Shown here: piece after piece, positions 17,799 through 24,498 of the stretch
Position numbering within the stretch: the stretch's first letter is position 1
Layout: every line of letters begins with the position of its first letter
Assembly: GCA_900315955.1 (NCBI GenBank)
Contig: ONBC01000011.1
Span: forward strand, 1-64,000
DNA: 64,000 bases
Reading direction: 5' to 3'
From: an uncultured Prevotella sp.
GTDB lineage: Bacteria > Bacteroidota > Bacteroidia > Bacteroidales > Bacteroidaceae
The notes under the pieces: generated by a model
What the model saw: only the letters and a program-made list of their open reading frames with translations
The model's database searches: none
What the model was told of the DNA's origin: nothing
Program-made: the position numbers and the translations under genes

Positions 17799-18716
17799 TT
17801 ATTTGTTAACCTGGAACTTCGTGCAGCCATCCTTGAAGAAGGCATTGATCTGATTGGCGGCAGCGATACCGGCATTGATATTAGCCTCAGCCGTCTGTGC
17901 ACCCATCTTCTTCGGCGTAGAGAAGTACCGCCCCTCGAACTTAGCAAACTCTGCATCCTTGTCGGGCTTGATGTCGGTGATGTACTTCAGATCCTCGCGC
18001 TCAGCCAGGAGCTTCAGCAATCCGTCCTCGTCGATTACCTCTTTACGGGCAGTGTTGATAAGGATAGCGCCTTTCTTCATCTGTCCGACGACCTCATAGT
18101 TGATACTCTTGCGCGTCTCGTCCGTTGCCGGGATATGCAGCGACACGATGTCACAGGTCTTGAACAGATCGTCGCGGTCCTTGGCGGCATGCACGCCTTG
18201 AGCCTCGATCTTATCAGCCGGCACAAACTCATCGAAAGCATAGACCTCCATGTCGAAGCCCTTGGCGATACGCGCCACATTACGACCGACGTTTCCGAAG
18301 GCGAGAATACCGAGCTTCTTGCCTTTCAGCTCAGAGCCTGCCTTGCCGTTGAAGAAGTTGCGCACGGTATAGACGAGCAGTCCGAAGACGAGCTCTGCCA
18401 CCGCATTGGAGTTCTGACCGGGTGTGTTCTCCACCACGACACCTCTCTCCTTGGCATAAACCGTATCGATAGAGTCGTAGCCGGCGCCGGCACGCACCAC
18501 GATCTTCAGCTTGGGAGCAGCGTCGAGCACTTCCTTCGTGATTTTGTCGGAGCGCACGATCATAGCGTCAGCGTCCTTCACAGCATCCAACAACTGCTGC
18601 TTGTCGGTATATTTCTCTAAGAGCACAAGCTCATGTCCCTCTGCCTCAGCAGCTTTCTTAATGCCAGCGACAGCGGCGGGAGCAAACGGTTTCTCTGTAG
18701 CAACAAGTATCTTCAT
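17799..18716 (-). CDS. serA: D-3-phosphoglycerate dehydrogenase (short form)
   Basis: A 305-residue NAD-dependent 2-hydroxyacid dehydrogenase, first step of serine synthesis. It shows VRSDKITKEVLDAAPKLKIVVRAG at about 54-77, the NAD-binding loop GILAFGNVGRNVARIA near 153-168 and NTARKEVIDE near 238. It lacks the C-terminal ACT domain of the long E. coli form, so serine feedback through ACT is not expected. It follows serC with an 84-bp gap that contains a GC-rich hairpin. Confidence 0.9.
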   Translation of the reverse strand: MKILVATEKPFAPAAVAGIKKAAEAEGHELVLLEKYTDKQQLLDAVKDADAMIVRSDKITKEVLDAAPKLKIVVRAGAGYDSIDTVYAKERGVVVENTPGQNSNAVAELVFGLLVYTVRNFFNGKAGSELKGKKLGILAFGNVGRNVARIAKGFDMEVYAFDEFVPADKIEAQGVHAAKDRDDLFKTCDIVSLHIPATDETRKSINYEVVGQMKKGAILINTARKEVIDEDGLLKLLAEREDLKYITDIKPDKDAEFAKFEGRYFSTPKKMGAQTAEANINAGIAAANQINAFFKDGCTKFQVNK

Positions 18717-18768
18717 AATCTTAATCTCTTTATAATATAATAATGTGTAGGGTGGTTTTTAGCAGAAT

Positions 18769-18789
18769 AGGGCGGCCCGGAGCCGCCCT
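18769..18789. promoter_or_regulatory. GC-rich hairpin between serC and serA
   Basis: AGGGCGGC (18769-18776) pairs perfectly with GCCGCCCT (18782-18789) over a five-base loop. It begins 12 bp beyond the serC stop codon inside the operon. No T-run follows on the minus strand, so it is more likely an mRNA-stability or partial-attenuation hairpin than a full terminator. Confidence 0.55.
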
Positions 18790-18800
18790 AACGTAAATGA

Positions 18801-19868
18801 TTAATGTTTAGCCTCAAACTCCTGCATGCACTTCACGAGGGCGTTGACACCCTCCATGGTCTGTGCATTGTAGCAGCTTGCCCGGAATCCGCCGACTGAG
18901 CGATGACCCTTGACACCGACCATCCCTTGTGCTGTGGCAAAGTCGAGGAACGGTTTCTCAAGCTCTTTATACTCGTCGTTCATCACGAAGCAGATGTTCA
19001 TCAGTGAACGGTCCTGGGCATCTACGGTGCCACGGAACAGGCGGTTACGGTCAATCTCATCATAGAGCACCTTAGCCCGCTCGTGAGCCCGACGGTCCAT
19101 CTCCTTCACGCCGCCCTGCGCCTTGACCCAGCGCATCGTCTCAAGCAGCGAGTAGATAGGCACCACAGGAGGCGTGTTGAACATAGAGCCCTTCTCGACG
19201 TGCGTACGATAGTCGATCATGGTCGGCAACTCGCGCGGAGCCTTGCCGAGCATGTCGTCCTTGAGGATGATCACCGTCACACCCGCCATGGCGAGGTTCT
19301 TCTGAGCACCGGCATAGATAGCGGTGTACTTCGATACGTCCACGGGACGGCTCATGATATCGGACGACATATCAGCGATCAACGGCACCGGGGCATCGAG
19401 ATCCTCACGGAGCTCCGTGCCGAAGATGGTGTTGTTTGTTGTAATATGAAGGTAGTCAAGATCCGCAGGAATCTCGAAGTGATGGGGCAGATGCGTATAG
19501 TTGTCAGCTGCCGAAGAAGCCACTTCAACAGTCTCGCCGAAATGCTTCGCTTCCTTCATGGCTTTCTTGGCCCACGTACCGGAGTTGACGTATCCGGCTT
19601 TCTTGATGAGGAAGTTGGCAGGGATCTGCATGAACTGAAGACTGGCACCGCCACCGAGGAAGATCACTGAGTAGCCCTCTGGAATGTCAAGAAGCTCCTT
19701 GATGAGTGCTACTGCCTCGTCCACCACAGGCTGGAAGTCCTTGGCACGATGACTGATCTCCATCAACGAGAGACCGGAGCCGTTGAAGTCAAGGATCTGC
19801 TTGGCTGTGTTTTCGATGACCACGCGAGGAAGCATTGAAGGTCCTGCGTTAAAATTGTACTTCTTCAT
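18801..19868 (-). CDS. serC: Phosphoserine aminotransferase
   Basis: A 355-residue PLP enzyme that converts 3-phosphohydroxypyruvate and glutamate to phosphoserine; the family also acts on the vitamin B6 precursor in some bacteria. It shows [10 protein letters not shown] at the start, SHRAKDF near 39-45, [14 protein letters not shown] near 70-83, the Schiff-base lysine in [12 protein letters not shown] (K190) and [10 protein letters not shown] at the C terminus. First gene of the leftward operon serC-serA-DUF1015-yigZ, with a canonical promoter 60-95 bp upstream. Confidence 0.95.
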   Translation of the reverse strand: MKKYNFNAGPSMLPRVVIENTAKQILDFNGSGLSLMEISHRAKDFQPVVDEAVALIKELLDIPEGYSVIFLGGGASLQFMQIPANFLIKKAGYVNSGTWAKKAMKEAKHFGETVEVASSAADNYTHLPHHFEIPADLDYLHITTNNTIFGTELREDLDAPVPLIADMSSDIMSRPVDVSKYTAIYAGAQKNLAMAGVTVIILKDDMLGKAPRELPTMIDYRTHVEKGSMFNTPPVVPIYSLLETMRWVKAQGGVKEMDRRAHERAKVLYDEIDRNRLFRGTVDAQDRSLMNICFVMNDEYKELEKPFLDFATAQGMVGVKGHRSVGGFRASCYNAQTMEGVNALVKCMQEFEAKH

Positions 19869-19930
19869 ATCTTTTATTTTTAAAAGGTTGAGATATATTC
19901 TGTAAGATAGTCAATATGAGTTTTAGACTG

Positions 19931-19962
19931 CAAACATAAGCATTTATTCCGAGATAAACAAA
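19931..19962 (-). promoter_or_regulatory. Promoter of the serC operon
   Basis: On the minus strand a -33 TTTG (19959-19962) and a -7 TATGTTTG (19931-19938) are spaced by exactly 20 nt. The predicted start is near 19925, leaving a leader of about 57 nt before serC. Confidence 0.8.
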
Positions 19963-20023
19963 TTATTTATCCGAAATTTCCACCCTACGATTGTAAAAGG
20001 CGCTCTTCTGTATGTTTATTCAC

Positions 20024-21349
20024 TTATTTTGACGCAAGTTCCACTTTCGTCTTCTGTCCTTTCAGTTTTTCCCCTTGCACCTGTCGGAGCACACTTTTCA
20101 GTTTGTCCCGTTCGATAGCCGCATAAGCATAATAGTCGTAGACATCGATGCGGCCGATTTCCGCGCCTTTCAGTCCGCCACTCTTGCACAGGAAGCCAAC
20201 GATATCTCCTTTGGATACCTTGTCTTTCTTTCCCTTGCCGATATAGAGCGTCACCATACGGGGAGCGGCAGGCCGCGGAAGCTCCTCGGGGATTGTGAAG
20301 TCGAGTACGTCAGCCTTGACATAGTCGGGGAGCGTCTCGCCCTCGCTTAATATAAAATAGGTGTTGCCTTCCTTGTCCCACCGTGCGGTGCGTCCGATGC
20401 GATGGGTATAATCCTCCTCGGTCTCGGGGAGATGATAGTGCACGATGTTCTTCACGTCGGGGATGTCGAGGCCACGGCTTCCGAGATTCGTGCTTACGAG
20501 CACGTTGGCGCTGCCGTTGGCAAACCGGTAGATGGCTTCCTCGCGTTGGTGCTGATCAAGTCCGCCGTGATAGGCCGATACCGTGAACCCCTCGTCGGTA
20601 AGATAGGCTGCCGTGCGCGCTACGCTGTCCCGATAATTGAGGAAGACGATGGTACTGTCACCGTTGAAGCAGCGGAGCAAGGCTCCAAGCACTGGGAGCT
20701 TGTCTTTGTCGGCACTGTGAACGATGTTCACCTTGATGCGGTCTTCGTCCGCTGACTCCTTGCGGAAGTCGACGACCTGAAAGCCTACAGGCGAGAGCGC
20801 CGTGTTGACGAGCTCGTCCGTGGAGACATCCGTTGCCGAGAGGAAGATGCGTCGTGCTGAACGGGGCAGGCTGAGCACGGCGCGGTTCATCTCTTCAGCG
20901 AAGCCCATCTGAAGACATTTGTCAAACTCGTCGATGACGACGAACCTCACCGGACCAGTCTCGATGTTACCCTTGTCGATATGGTCATTGAGTCGTCCGG
21001 GAGTAGCGATGATGATCTGCGGCCTGAGCTTTCTCAGCTCGCGGTGCTCGTCCATCGTCGGTCTGCCTCCGTGGCAGGCATAGCCGCGTATTCCCGCTTT
21101 CAGGCTTGCCAGGACATCTGCCGTCTGGATGGCGAGCTCGCGGCCGGGAACGATGACCACTGCCTGAAGCGCATCGCTCGAAGCGTCGATAAGCTGGGCG
21201 AGCGGCAACAAGTAAGCCAACGTCTTGCCACTACCCGTGGGGCTCAATACCTCCACATTGCCGGAGCCGCTGAGGATAGCCTTGCTCGCGGCCTGCTGCA
21301 TGGGGCTCGGCGTAAGCCCTAATCGGCTCGTTATCTGTTGTATGTCCAT
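20024..21349 (-). CDS. DEAD-box-like RNA helicase with DbpA RNA-binding domain
   Basis: A 441-residue ATP-dependent RNA helicase. It has a Q-motif-like start (RLGLTPSPMQQAA), motif I SPTGSGKT, motif Ia PGRELAIQT, motif II DEFD in VVIDEFDKC (a variant of DEAD), motif III SAT, and motif VI HRIGRTAR. The C-terminal 75 residues (TLYIGKGKKDKVSKGDIVGFL, ending in a basic tail) match the DbpA/CsdA RNA-binding domain, which in E. coli DbpA binds 23S rRNA helix 92. A role in large-subunit assembly is therefore likely. It lies 17 bp after the secreted-protein gene on the same strand. Confidence 0.88.
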   Translation of the reverse strand: MDIQQITSRLGLTPSPMQQAASKAILSGSGNVEVLSPTGSGKTLAYLLPLAQLIDASSDALQAVVIVPGRELAIQTADVLASLKAGIRGYACHGGRPTMDEHRELRKLRPQIIIATPGRLNDHIDKGNIETGPVRFVVIDEFDKCLQMGFAEEMNRAVLSLPRSARRIFLSATDVSTDELVNTALSPVGFQVVDFRKESADEDRIKVNIVHSADKDKLPVLGALLRCFNGDSTIVFLNYRDSVARTAAYLTDEGFTVSAYHGGLDQHQREEAIYRFANGSANVLVSTNLGSRGLDIPDVKNIVHYHLPETEEDYTHRIGRTARWDKEGNTYFILSEGETLPDYVKADVLDFTIPEELPRPAAPRMVTLYIGKGKKDKVSKGDIVGFLCKSGGLKGAEIGRIDVYDYYAYAAIERDKLKSVLRQVQGEKLKGQKTKVELASK

Positions 21350-21366
21350 TGTTTAATCTGTTTGAT

Positions 21367-22035
21367 TTATTTTGCATTGCTCAATACCGCGTCTACCTTT
21401 TCCAGGAGAGAAAGGGGATTGTCTTTCAAATCCTTAGCATCCATCGTGTCAATGAAAGAGACCAGCTCCGGGTACTCGCTGAATTCCTGTTTAAGTGTCT
21501 CACGGCGTTTGTCGGTCAGCTTGCCGTTGAACTTAAAGAGGGCATGCGCCTCGCTCATGCCGGGCCTGTAGTAAGCGACACGCTGGCCTAAGACAAGGTC
21601 GAAAAACAGATAGGCGGACACGGTCTTCCCTTGAAACAGGCGCATCATAAAGACACGGTGATCCGGAACGAAGGCCTCATCACCTGCATAGCTCTCATTG
21701 ACTTTCAAGGGCACCCACGTCATGTGTATCGCCTTGTCCTCATCGCCATACCACGCCACAGCACTGTCTACTTCTGCTTCTGCCCACTTCTTTTTCTTGG
21801 CAAACAACCCTGTGCCGTAGCCTTTGATGGCCACGAAGTCGTCAGTTGAGCTGAACAGCGGCGAATTGATGTAATGGGCGTGCATGGTGGGGTTCATCAG
21901 TAAGCCATCATAAACGGAATCGTTGGACAGGTACACTCTCGCTTGTACGACATTGTCGGCATAATGACGCTTTTTCTCCTGCGCTTGTGTGCCGAGGCAA
22001 AAGAGAGAAAGACCGATCAGTAAGAGTGTTCTCAT
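21367..22035 (-). CDS. Secreted protein, unknown function
   Basis: A 222-residue protein. I chose ATG 22035 because it begins a good signal peptide (MRTLLLIGLSLFCLGTQAQ) ending in the Bacteroidota-typical AQ; the open frame extends 15 codons further upstream without one. The mature protein is beta-rich with VQARVYLSNDSVYDGLLM, DDFVAIKGYGTGLFAKKKKWAE and HRVFMMRLFQGKTVSAYLFFD, which resembles small periplasmic proteins of Bacteroidota, but I cannot name the family. The C terminus is a charged helical region. It has its own promoter and precedes the helicase gene. Confidence 0.75.
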   Translation of the reverse strand: MRTLLLIGLSLFCLGTQAQEKKRHYADNVVQARVYLSNDSVYDGLLMNPTMHAHYINSPLFSSTDDFVAIKGYGTGLFAKKKKWAEAEVDSAVAWYGDEDKAIHMTWVPLKVNESYAGDEAFVPDHRVFMMRLFQGKTVSAYLFFDLVLGQRVAYYRPGMSEAHALFKFNGKLTDKRRETLKQEFSEYPELVSFIDTMDAKDLKDNPLSLLEKVDAVLSNAK

Positions 22036-22077
22036 AGTGTGTCTGATTTTAATGAGGTTCGTTCTATAGTGTATCTG

Positions 22078-22109
22078 CAAATATAGATAATTATTCAGAT
22101 ACTCTCAAA
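22078..22109 (-). promoter_or_regulatory. Promoter of the secreted-protein/helicase unit
   Basis: On the minus strand a -33 TTTG (22106-22109) and a -7 TATATTTG (22078-22085) are separated by 20 nt. The leader to ATG 22035 is about 38 nt. Confidence 0.7.
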
Positions 22110-22354
22110 TGTTTTTCCGGGTTTAACATTCGTTATGGGATTGTATGTGCGTAGCTGCAAATATACGGCGAAGAATGTAAATCTGTTTTATTTCCAACCC
22201 CCGCTGAGAATCGATTCTTTTCGAACGATGAGGGTATCGGCTCAAAATATCGCGATTATGGAGCGAGTTGGTAAATAGTTATTAATCAAGCTGTTATACT
22301 TTTTTCGTTTTCAGAATACTTTTTCTGCAGCTTCGAATGGCTTACCTTACAGTG

Positions 22355-22438
22355 TTATGTCTTTGACATTCAACAGTTATGTCACTGACTTTTAACGGTT
22401 ATGTCACTGACATTATAGTGTTATGTCAGTGACATAAC
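22355..22438. repeat. Four iteron-like repeats with 22-bp period
   Basis: The 13-mer TTATGTCACTGAC, with small variations, starts at 22355, 22377, 22399 and 22421, exactly 22 bp apart (about two helical turns). The last copy extends to the perfect palindrome GTTATGTCAGTGACATAAC at 22420-22438. The rest of 22110-22612 holds no gene that I can support, only a short palindrome AGAATCGATTCT at 22207-22218. Confidence 0.8.
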
Positions 22439-22612
22439 CGTTGAAAGGTACGGTCTCTGTCTCTTTTTACTCCCTCCGACTCCGTTTTTTGCTTGTCAGC
22501 CCTCCCTTTTCCGTTCTCTTTCACACCATTTCCGTTGTCCTGACTTTTTACTTTTTGTAAACAAAAAGTCATAAGAATTACGTCTTTTCGATTGATACGT
22601 TAAAACAACGTA

Positions 22613-22660
22613 AATATCACACTTGCGTGACTCACGTTTGCGTGATATTGCGTACATTTG
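22613..22660 (+). promoter_or_regulatory. Nested dyad and -7 box before the ATPase gene
   Basis: Two inverted repeats share one centre at 22631: outer arms AATATCAC (22613-22620) and GTGATATT (22642-22649), and inner palindrome CGTGACTCACG (22626-22636). The -7 box TACATTTG follows at 22653-22660, only 3 bp beyond the dyad. No -33 TTTG exists at the usual spacing, so the dyad occupies the place of the upstream promoter element and looks like an operator. Confidence 0.65.
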
Positions 22661-22685
22661 CATGCCAACCATAGAATGCATCAAC

Positions 22686-23816
22686 ATGAAGAGGCCATTT
22701 GTTTACGGAGAATTAGCAACAAAAGACAACTTTATCGACCGGGAGGAAGATAGAAAGCGATTGAAGACATTCCTGCGGAATGGTATCAATGTCATGCTCA
22801 TATCCCCGCGCCGGTGGGGAAAGTCGTCGCTTGTCAAAGTTGCCATGGAAGAATTGCGCAAGGAAGACAAGAACGTCCGTACTTGCTTCATCGACGCGTT
22901 TAAGGTTCACTGTGCTTCAGATTTCTACAATGCCTTTGCCTCCGCTGTCATAAGTGGCGTGGGCAATACTTTAGAGAAGGGAATAGAACTCGTCAAGAAG
23001 TATATCCCTTCACTGACACCAAGTATCACGTTGCAGAACGATCCACTCAATGCCGTGTCCCTCGATCTGAAGATCAAACCCTTGGAGCGGAGTGCGGAGG
23101 ATATTCTTAACCTCCCCGAGATATTGGCCAAAGCCCATGGCTATCATGTTGTGGTCTGCATAGATGAGTTTCAGCAACTGGCCCTGCTCCCCGAATGGAA
23201 ACAGATGGAAGGGCTCATGCGGTCGGTCTGGCAGCAGCAGGAAGACGTAACCTACTGTCTCTACGGCAGCAAACGGCACATGATGGTGGACATCTTCAAC
23301 AATGCCAACAATCCGTTCTACCGCTTCGGGCAAGTGTTCTATCTGAAGAAGATAGCGAGGGAATATTGGATACCCTATATCGTCAAGTCGTTTGCGGAAA
23401 CGGGAAAGAGTATCTCTGAGGAGTTTGCCAACAGAATCTGCGACATCACCGAGTGCCACAGTTGGTATGTCCAGCAGTTGAGCTTCTTTATATGGAGTGG
23501 TACCCAGACGGCCGTGACGGAAGAGATATTCCAAGAACAGACCGTCCTGCTCGTCGACACCAATGCCCCCGTCTTTGAGGCCGACGTTGACGGCCTGGCT
23601 GTGTCTCAGGTCAACATGCTGATTGCCATCGCCAATGGAGAAAGCCATTTCAGTGCGCAGGATGTCAATCAGAGATATTCATTAGGTGCCCCACAGACCG
23701 TCAGCAGGAACAAGCAGACGCTTATTAAGAAGGACATCATAGAGAAAGACGGTGACTCTTACACTTTCGTCGACCCCATCTTCAAGTTCTGGTTCAAGAA
23801 GAACCATCGGGTGTAA
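22686..23816 (+). CDS. AAA-type ATPase (ATPase_2-like, PF01637 type)
   Basis: A 376-residue protein. The P-loop is SPRRWGKSSL (about 40-49) and Walker B is HVVVCIDEFQQL (D160, E161), as in the archaeal-type ATPase_2 family with a C-terminal winged-helix region (DVNQRYSLGAPQTVSRNKQTLIKK read in parts, about 320-350). The frame opens at 22623, but ATG 22686 is 26 nt after the -7 box and gives the family's usual start (PFVYGE...FIDRE). The role of this family is unknown; it is often multicopy and mobile in Bacteroidota. The gene stands alone between two periodic repeat arrays, next to the CRISPR locus. Confidence 0.82.
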   Translation: MKRPFVYGELATKDNFIDREEDRKRLKTFLRNGINVMLISPRRWGKSSLVKVAMEELRKEDKNVRTCFIDAFKVHCASDFYNAFASAVISGVGNTLEKGIELVKKYIPSLTPSITLQNDPLNAVSLDLKIKPLERSAEDILNLPEILAKAHGYHVVVCIDEFQQLALLPEWKQMEGLMRSVWQQQEDVTYCLYGSKRHMMVDIFNNANNPFYRFGQVFYLKKIAREYWIPYIVKSFAETGKSISEEFANRICDITECHSWYVQQLSFFIWSGTQTAVTEEIFQEQTVLLVDTNAPVFEADVDGLAVSQVNMLIAIANGESHFSAQDVNQRYSLGAPQTVSRNKQTLIKKDIIEKDGDSYTFVDPIFKFWFKKNHRV

Positions 23817-23830
23817 TGTGACAAGGAACA

Positions 23831-24064
23831 AGGCTTGGCGGTTACGATCCGTGTGAGATACAATCGTAGTTACAGCGTGTTTCAAGCCAAAATGCGTGCT
23901 CTTAACTCTTTAATGGGGGGCTAACTATTGTAACTATTCGAATGCCCGCCAATCTCTCTTTCTGATGGACATATCGATTATGAGCCTTGTCCAAATGTCT
24001 ATTAATCAGCAAAGCAAGTATGAAAAAAGTTCTGTTTTTGTTTGCATGTTTCAAATATTGCTTA
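23831..24064. other. Non-coding stretch after the ATPase gene
   Basis: No gene is supported here. A possible hairpin joins GGCTTG near 23831 to CAAGCC near 23884 with an inner TACGAT/ATCGTA pair, which could terminate the ATPase transcript, but there is no T-tract. A leftward open frame crosses this area and the repeats at 24065; it is judged spurious because the 23-bp repeats shift its frame. Confidence 0.4.
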
Positions 24065-24146
24065 GCCAACTTTGGTAGTAGAAATCGGCCAACTTTGGTA
24101 GTGAAAACCGGCCAACTTTGGTAGTGAAAACCGGCCAACTTTGGTA
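24065..24146. repeat. Four repeats with 23-bp period
   Basis: GCCAACTTTGGTA starts at 24065, 24088, 24111 and 24134, each 23 bp apart; the spacer GTGAAAACCG is identical in units two and three. The core CCAACTTTGG is itself a dyad (CCAA/TTGG). The array lies about 250 bp beyond the ATPase stop codon. A small hairpin (AGGCGG-CTTG-CCGCCT) follows at 24208-24223. Confidence 0.8.
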
Positions 24147-24302
24147 ATTTACATGGGAAACCTTTTCTTATCTCAATCAAAACTATTATTTCCTCTAAAA
24201 AAGCATTAGGCGGCTTGCCGCCTCCTATACGAAATTCAATTCTATAATATCTTTTCGAGCACAAGAAGCCTTCCAAGACTTATTAAGGCCTCGGAAGACT
24301 TT

Positions 24303-24498
24303 TTGTTTGACTGGCATGTATATCGGCTAACGGGTGTAAGTCCCTAACAGGCCCCAGTAGTGGGAACTGTCCAGCCAGAGAGACAAGGGTGTCCATCGCG
24401 AGTCCGTATGCGGAACCGCACGTACGGTGGTGTGAGAGGACGGTAAACACGAAAGTAGGAGATAAGCACCTATGATTAGTGTTTACCTCCTACTCGAT
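24303..24498 (+). mobile_element. Internally deleted group II intron remnant
   Basis: The sequence around 24341-24400 (CGGGTGTAAGTCCC, then GGGTGTCCATCGCGAG) resembles the region of bacterial group II introns just before the maturase gene. It runs directly into a domain V-like hairpin at 24400-24441 (CCGTATGCGG, GAA-type turn, CCGCACGTACGGTGG, TGTGAGAGG). A domain VI-like stem follows (GTAAACAC with GTGTTTAC), then a typical 3' end CCTCCTACTCGAT at 24486-24498. The maturase gene and much of domains I-IV are absent. At about 190 nt it cannot be a complete ribozyme. Its 3' end abuts the terminal CRISPR repeat exactly. Confidence 0.72.

Noticed and set aside
23902..24276. 124-codon minus-strand frame between the ATPase gene and the CRISPR array
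   Set aside because: It runs through the 23-bp repeats, whose period is not a multiple of three, so the peptide does not repeat; no start signals.
24400..24498. tracrRNA-like RNA next to the array
   Set aside because: No anti-repeat complementarity and no Cas9; the sequence fits group II intron domains V and VI better.
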